The notes beneath the pieces were generated by a model. It did no database searches. It saw only the letters and a list, made by a program, of their open reading frames with translations, and was not told the origin of the DNA. DNA of 64,000 bases from Nocardioides carbamazepini. Its GTDB lineage: Bacteria; Actinomycetota; Actinomycetes; Propionibacteriales; Nocardioidaceae. Below are positions 59,552 to 64,000 of the stretch, one piece after another. The translations under genes and the position numbers were made by a program. Position 1 is the first letter of the stretch; every line of letters starts with the position of its first letter. Location: NCBI RefSeq assembly GCF_024614185.1, contig NZ_JAHTLF010000016.1:744001-808000 (forward strand). Direction: 5' to 3'.

Positions 59552-61182
59552 CCGCCGCGTCCTGGCTCGGCGACGTCGACACGACGATGCGCGACGACGT
59601 CGCGTTGAGGGCCGACGTGTGGCACCACGGTGAGCCGCGTCCCGCGGTGCTCTTCCGGACGCCGTACGGACGTCGAGCGATCACCTCGGACGTGCTGCGG
59701 CCGATCGACTGCGTCCACGGCGGATTCGCCGCCGTCTGCCAGGACACCCGGGGCCGCTTCGACTCCCAGGGCGACTGGGAGCCGATCATGTGGGACCAGG
59801 AGGCGCTCGACGCCTACGACACCGTCGAGTGGGTCGCCCGGCAGGAGTGGTGCGACGGTCGCGTGATCCTCGCCGGCACGTCGTACGGCGGCATCGTCTC
59901 GTTCCTCGGCGCCGCTCAGCGACCGCCGAGCCTGGCCGGCGTCGCCGCGGCGATGGTCACCTCGGGCAGCCGTGACCTGCGGGAGCTCGGCGGTGCGATG
60001 CGCCTCGAGCAGGTCGTCAGCTGGCTGCTCTTCATGGCCGCGGACTGGATGCGGCGGCACCCGGACGACGTCGATGCCGCGACCGTCGCCACCCTGCACG
60101 CGCTGCTCCTCGACCCGGAGCCCGCCCTGACGGCCCTGCCGCTGTCGACCGGTCCGCTGTCGCGGCTCCGGGGCTTCCCGCTCGACGTCCCGGCCCTGCT
60201 CGCCGGCCAGGTGCCGACCACGCCCGAGTGGGAGGCGGCGGCGATCGAGGTGCCGGTGTTCGTCACGACGGGCTGGTTCGACGTCTTCAGCTCCGCCACG
60301 ATCGACGCCTTCCGCGACGCCGTGCGCGCCCATCCCGACCTGCCGCACCGCCTGGTCGTGGGGCCCTGGGCACACACCGGGCCGCTGCCGCATCACACCG
60401 GTGAGCTCAACTTCGGCATCGTCGCCTCGGCCGGAGCGGCGACCCTCGCGGCGCAGCAGCTGGCGTTCTTCAAGGATCCCGCGGCGGTCGAGTCGCGGCA
60501 CGAGGTCAGGTACTTCCTCATGGGGGCCGACGAGTGGCGTACGGCCGACGCCTGGCCGCCGCGGGCCGCGCGGCCCCGCCTGCTCCACCTGGACGCGGGC
60601 ACGCTGGGGGACGAACCCGGACCTGCGGACGCCGTCGACAGCTACGACCACGACCCGCTCGATCCGGTGCCGAGCCGCGGTGGCCGGGTGATCCACCTCG
60701 GGCGCTCCACGCCCGGCCCGATCGACCTGCGCTGGCAGCTCGCCCGTCCGGACGTCCTCAGCTATCTGACCGCGGCGCTCGAGGAGCCGCTGGACGTCGT
60801 GGGCGCCGTGCACGCGGACCTGACCGTCTCGGTGGACCAGCCGGACGCCGACCTCGTCGTCCGCCTGGTCGATCGCCGACCCGACGGCCGGGTGTACCCC
60901 GTGGCCGAGGGCGTGGTGCGGCTGAGCCATGCCCTCGGCCGCCCCGCCGACGGCCCACCGACGCGGGTGCGGGTCGACCTCGGCTACACGGCACAGCGCT
61001 TCGGGCGTGGTCACCGGCTCGGCCTGCTGGTGACGAGCAGCGCCTTCCCGCACCTCGACCGCAATCTCCAGACCGGCGAGCCCTCGAGCACCTCCGCCGA
61101 GGCCCGCACCGTCTCCGTCGACGTCCATCTCGCGGAGTCGACGCTCTCCATCGACGTACTCACCCAGGAAGGACGGCGCTGA
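59548..61182 (+). CDS. CocE/NonD-family acyl hydrolase
   Basis: A 544-residue serine hydrolase of the X-Pro-dipeptidyl-peptidase/cocaine-esterase fold. The N-terminal catalytic domain has RTPYGRR, CQDTRGRFDSQGDW and the nucleophile elbow LAGTSYGGIVS (Ser about residue 113); Asp in VTTGWFDVFS and His in VVGPWAHTG follow. The C-terminal jelly-roll domain (from about residue 370) is complete. Probably cleaves an ester or amide of the compound imported or made by the pathway. The start is within the preceding stop. Confidence 0.92.
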   Translation: MTAASWLGDVDTTMRDDVALRADVWHHGEPRPAVLFRTPYGRRAITSDVLRPIDCVHGGFAAVCQDTRGRFDSQGDWEPIMWDQEALDAYDTVEWVARQEWCDGRVILAGTSYGGIVSFLGAAQRPPSLAGVAAAMVTSGSRDLRELGGAMRLEQVVSWLLFMAADWMRRHPDDVDAATVATLHALLLDPEPALTALPLSTGPLSRLRGFPLDVPALLAGQVPTTPEWEAAAIEVPVFVTTGWFDVFSSATIDAFRDAVRAHPDLPHRLVVGPWAHTGPLPHHTGELNFGIVASAGAATLAAQQLAFFKDPAAVESRHEVRYFLMGADEWRTADAWPPRAARPRLLHLDAGTLGDEPGPADAVDSYDHDPLDPVPSRGGRVIHLGRSTPGPIDLRWQLARPDVLSYLTAALEEPLDVVGAVHADLTVSVDQPDADLVVRLVDRRPDGRVYPVAEGVVRLSHALGRPADGPPTRVRVDLGYTAQRFGRGHRLGLLVTSSAFPHLDRNLQTGEPSSTSAEARTVSVDVHLAESTLSIDVLTQEGRR

Positions 61183-61183
61183 C

Positions 61184-61984
61184 ATGTCGCTGTGGAACCT
61201 CGAGCGCTCCGACGGCGTGGTCGAGCTGGTCTACGACAACCCCCCTCGGAACTTCCTCACGTTCGCCGCGCTGGAGGAGCTCGGCACGCGCCTCACGGAG
61301 CTCGCCGACGATCCGGACACGGCCGTGATCGTCTTGTCGAGCGCCGACACCGAACGCTTCGTCGCGCACGCCGACCTCGACGAGCTGAGCCGGCTGGCCG
61401 ACGGCCCGGTGCCGGAGGCGCGAGCGTGGTACACGACCATGCGCCTGATCGAGACCATGCCGCAGCCGGTCATCGCCGCGATCGACGGCCAGGCCTGGGG
61501 CGGAGGCCTGGAGCTGTCGCTGGCGTGCACCCTGCGCTGGGCCAGTCCGCGCGCCCACTTCTCCGCGATCGAGACCGCGCTGGGCATCGTCCCGGGTGCC
61601 GGCGGCTCCCAGCGCCTGATCCGGCTGATCGGACGGGGACCCGCGACGGACCTCGTGATCACCGGCCTGCGGGTCGACGCCGCGCGGGCCGCCCAGCTCG
61701 GGATCGTCAGCCGCGTGTTCACCGGCGACTTCCGGGCCGAGGTCCTGGCGGCCGCGACCGAGCTCGCCCGCCTGCCGCGTGCCGCGGTGGCGGCGGCCAA
61801 GCGGGTGGTGCGCGAGGGCGCCGAGCTGGGCCTCTCCGACGCCCTCCGGCTGGAGGGCGGCGCCTTCGGCGAGCTCCTCGCGACGCCCGAGTCGCTGCGT
61901 CTGCAGCAGGCCGCTCGTGAGCGCTACGCCGCGTCGGCCACCGGCGATCCGGTCGGCTTCGCGGGACTCGGGGAGTCGGCATGA
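61184..61984 (+). CDS. enoyl-CoA hydratase-family protein
   Basis: A 266-residue crotonase-fold protein. GQAWGGGLELSLACT carries the first glutamate and AIETALGIVPGAGGSQRL the second, so both catalytic acids are in place. The region usually reading FxAGADL is FVAHADLDEL here. Starts 1 bp after the previous stop and overlaps the next gene by 4 bp. Confidence 0.9.
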   Translation: MSLWNLERSDGVVELVYDNPPRNFLTFAALEELGTRLTELADDPDTAVIVLSSADTERFVAHADLDELSRLADGPVPEARAWYTTMRLIETMPQPVIAAIDGQAWGGGLELSLACTLRWASPRAHFSAIETALGIVPGAGGSQRLIRLIGRGPATDLVITGLRVDAARAAQLGIVSRVFTGDFRAEVLAAATELARLPRAAVAAAKRVVREGAELGLSDALRLEGGAFGELLATPESLRLQQAARERYAASATGDPVGFAGLGESA

Positions 61985-62739
61985 GCGGGCTCGCCGTCAT
62001 CACCGGGGCGAGCCGGGGCATCGGTCGCGCGGTCGCCGACCAGCTGGCGCGGGACGGGTACGACATCGCCGTGGGCTACTTCGCCCGGGCCGACGCCGCG
62101 CTGGAGGTGGTCGAGGCGGTCGTCGCGGAGCGCGGGGTCCGGGCGGCGGCGTACCAGGTCGACGTGCGCTCACCGGAGTCGTGCCACCGGCTCGTGGTCG
62201 ACGCCCGAGCGGCGATGGGCCCGGTGCGCGCCATCGTGTCCAACGCCACCGGGTTCGGCGCGGACCATCCCGGCCTGGGGGCCTCCCTGAGCGTGCCCGT
62301 GGCGGTGTACCAGGAGATGTTCGCGGCCCGTCTCGGCGCGCTGCTGAGCCTGGTCGACGCCGCCGGCGGCGACCTGGACGGCGGCGGGAGGGTGGTCGCG
62401 GTGACGAGCACCGGCACCCACCGGCACGTTCCCGGCTATGCGCCGATCGCGGCGTCGATGGCCGCGGTGGAGAGCGTCGTCCGCTACCTGGCCGCCGAGC
62501 TCGGACCGCGGGGCATCACCGTCAACACGGCGGTCGGTGGCGTCATCGACACCGACGCGCTGGCCGAGATCACGGCCGATCCCGAGCGCCTCAAGGAGGC
62601 CGTACGGCGCGCGACGCCGCTGGGCCGGGTGGGACGCACCGACGACATCGCCGCGGTCGTGAGCTTCCTGTGCAGCACCTCCGCCGGCTGGGTCACCGGC
62701 CAGTCGCTGATCGCCGACGGCGGCAACTCGCTCCGTTAG
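61981..62739 (+). CDS. SDR-family protein lacking the catalytic lysine
   Basis: A 252-residue SDR with cofactor motif ITGASRGIG and C-terminal TGQSLIADGGNSLR. At the active site the tyrosine is in GYAPIAASM, but no lysine occurs at +4 or +7, and NNAG reads SNATG. It may be a divergent SDR with another proton relay or a non-catalytic partner. Last enzyme gene before the solute-binding protein. Confidence 0.85.
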   Translation: MSGLAVITGASRGIGRAVADQLARDGYDIAVGYFARADAALEVVEAVVAERGVRAAAYQVDVRSPESCHRLVVDARAAMGPVRAIVSNATGFGADHPGLGASLSVPVAVYQEMFAARLGALLSLVDAAGGDLDGGGRVVAVTSTGTHRHVPGYAPIAASMAAVESVVRYLAAELGPRGITVNTAVGGVIDTDALAEITADPERLKEAVRRATPLGRVGRTDDIAAVVSFLCSTSAGWVTGQSLIADGGNSLR

Positions 62740-62798
62740 CGGCTCGGGCCGCACCCGACAGATCCCAGCGCCGAGCGCTGTCAAGGAAGGAAGGAACC

Positions 62799-64000
62799 AT
62801 GAGGAAGCTCATGACACTCAAGCAGGCGGGCGTGGCGATGGTCACCGCGCTCACCCTGGCCGTCACCGCCTGCGGCGGCGACGGTGACAGCGGCGGAGGG
62901 GACGAGCGGCTCGACGTCGCCGTACCGGCCGACGCGTCCTCTCTCGACCCGATCCTCGGCAGTGCGGGAGGCGACCATGTGATGCTCTACCCGATCTACG
63001 AGACGTTGATCGGCTTCGACGCCGAGATGCTGCCGCAGCCCGGCCTGGTCGAGTCCTGGTCCCAGACCAGTCCGACGGAGCTGACCCTCACGCTGCGGGA
63101 GGGACTGACCTTCCACGACGGCACCGCACTGGACGCCGAGGCGGTCCGGTTCAACCTCGAGCGCGCCCGGGGGGAGGGCTCGAACGTCGCGGTCGATCTC
63201 GCCTCGATCACCACGATCCGGGTCGACGACCCCCTCACCGTCACGCTCGAGCTGGCCGAGCCGGACGCCTCCCTACTCATGGTGCTCGCCGATCGGGCGG
63301 GCATGATGGTCTCGCCGGCGGCGGTGGAGAAGAGCGACGGCGACGTCAGCGACAACCCGGTCGGTGCGGGCCCGTGGTCCATCGTGAAGTGGAACCGGGG
63401 CCAGTACCTTCGCGTCGAGCGGTTCGACGACTACTGGGACGCCGAGGCCACGCGCGTGCCCGAGCTCCAGTTCAACGTGGTCGCCGACCCGACGACCCGA
63501 GCCACCTCGCTGCGGTCCGGCAAGCAGGACGTCGCCCTGGGCTACGCCCCGGCCGACGCGGCCGAGCTGGACGGGAAGTCGGAGGTCCAACTGGTCAGGA
63601 CGCCGCGCCTGTGGGTGGACGAGGTGTACTTCGACATCGGCTCGACGGAGCTGAAGGACGTGCGGGTCCGCCGCGCGCTGAACCTCGCGATCGACCGCGA
63701 GACCATCGTGAAGAGCGCCTACTTCGGCCTGGGCAGCCCGGCGTCCGGCCTGTTCCCGGACAGCTACTGGGCCGCTGACGGCGAGCTGGCCTACGACTTC
63801 GACCCCGACCAGGCCCGCGCCCTGCTGGCGGAGGCCGACACGTCGGACCTGACGTTCGACATGCTGCTCAGCGCCGACGCCGGCACCGTCCGGATGGGCG
63901 AGATCCTCCAGCAGCAGTGGGGCGACGTCGGTGTCACGGTCAACCTGAAGCCGCTCGAGGGCGTCCAGGCCGTCAACGCCTACTTCGTCGACCACGCGGA
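62799..64000 (+). CDS. ABC transporter substrate-binding lipoprotein (SBP_bac_5), cut by window end
   Basis: About 400 residues are visible, running off the right edge. Lipoprotein signal (LTLAVTACGG, Cys25), then VAVPADASSLDPILGS, LTLREGLTFHDGTALDAEAV, AGPWSIVKWNRGQYL and VRVRRALNLAIDRETIV, all typical for dipeptide/opine-type receptors. The ATG follows an AAGGAAGGAAGG site. It is 59 bp after the last enzyme gene and probably starts a transporter operon feeding this pathway; permease genes would lie outside the window. Confidence 0.93.
   Translation, partial: MRKLMTLKQAGVAMVTALTLAVTACGGDGDSGGGDERLDVAVPADASSLDPILGSAGGDHVMLYPIYETLIGFDAEMLPQPGLVESWSQTSPTELTLTLREGLTFHDGTALDAEAVRFNLERARGEGSNVAVDLASITTIRVDDPLTVTLELAEPDASLLMVLADRAGMMVSPAAVEKSDGDVSDNPVGAGPWSIVKWNRGQYLRVERFDDYWDAEATRVPELQFNVVADPTTRATSLRSGKQDVALGYAPADAAELDGKSEVQLVRTPRLWVDEVYFDIGSTELKDVRVRRALNLAIDRETIVKSAYFGLGSPASGLFPDSYWAADGELAYDFDPDQARALLAEADTSDLTFDMLLSADAGTVRMGEILQQQWGDVGVTVNLKPLEGVQAVNAYFVDHA

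Overview
The window is high-GC DNA with start codons ATG/GTG, TANNNT-type -10 elements with several probable leaderless starts, and a set of single-copy actinobacterial loci (regX3-senX3-phoU, gpmA, lpqE-like, carD, ispD/ispF, cysS, rlmB). Gene content and order resemble the mycobacterial carD-ispD-ispF-cysS-rlmB neighbourhood, and the overall character fits a Nocardioidaceae-like actinobacterium (Nocardioides/Pimelobacter type). The genus is inference.

Region 1 (about 1-25.3 kb) is a catabolic regulon. Six transcription units encode a dipeptide/oligopeptide-type ABC transporter scattered over three places, a dimethylglycine/sarcosine-dehydrogenase-like flavoenzyme with PurU and FolD (one-carbon disposal), two luciferase-like monooxygenases, a hydantoinase/dihydropyrimidinase, two nitrilase-superfamily amidases, an ADP-forming acyl-CoA ligase, an enoyl-CoA-hydratase-like protein, a class III transaminase, a ThDP enzyme, an AA_synth (DUF1185) protein and an IclR regulator. 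Each unit carries the same 17-bp inverted repeat (GGTTYR-N5-YRAACC) just downstream of a promoter, five of them with a TTGACA -35 box. Together this looks like uptake and breakdown of an N-methylated cyclic amide/ureide, with the methyl group leaving as formate; the substrate itself cannot be read from the sequence.

Region 2 (25.4-46.6 kb) is core chromosome: a DMT exporter, the phosphate two-component system with PhoU and a PHO box, gpmA, an LpqE-like lipoprotein, a UbiA prenyltransferase, carD, a degenerate IspD-like protein, a VanY-like peptidase facing a VanRS-like two-component pair, ispD, a hydrolase, ispF, a membrane-anchored molybdopterin oxidoreductase, a secreted C39-like peptidase, an Ig-like secreted protein, cysS, rlmB and a metallophosphoesterase. 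Two convergent junctions (7.8 kb and 29.1 kb) contain striking arrays of tandem repeats followed by the same repeats inverted, with strict 22-bp and 32-bp periods.

Region 3 (46.6-55.5 kb) is accessory. A low-GC stretch with a small secreted protein and a gene fragment precedes a tRNA (anticodon TTG). An 8.1-kb integrative element lies between two identical 47-bp att repeats, one being the tRNA 3' half. It carries a tyrosine integrase, an excisionase-like protein, a replication-type winged-helix protein, small zinc-ribbon proteins, a terminase-small-subunit-like protein, a membrane protein and an XRE regulator, but no capsid, portal, large terminase or conjugation genes. A phage satellite or a cryptic element is the best reading.

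Region 4 (55.5-64 kb) is a second catabolic cluster: a TetR regulator divergent from a tightly coupled operon of an amidohydrolase-like protein, three SDRs, two enoyl-CoA-hydratase-family proteins, a CocE/NonD hydrolase and the start of another ABC solute-binding lipoprotein. A perfect 18-bp inverted repeat covers both divergent start codons.
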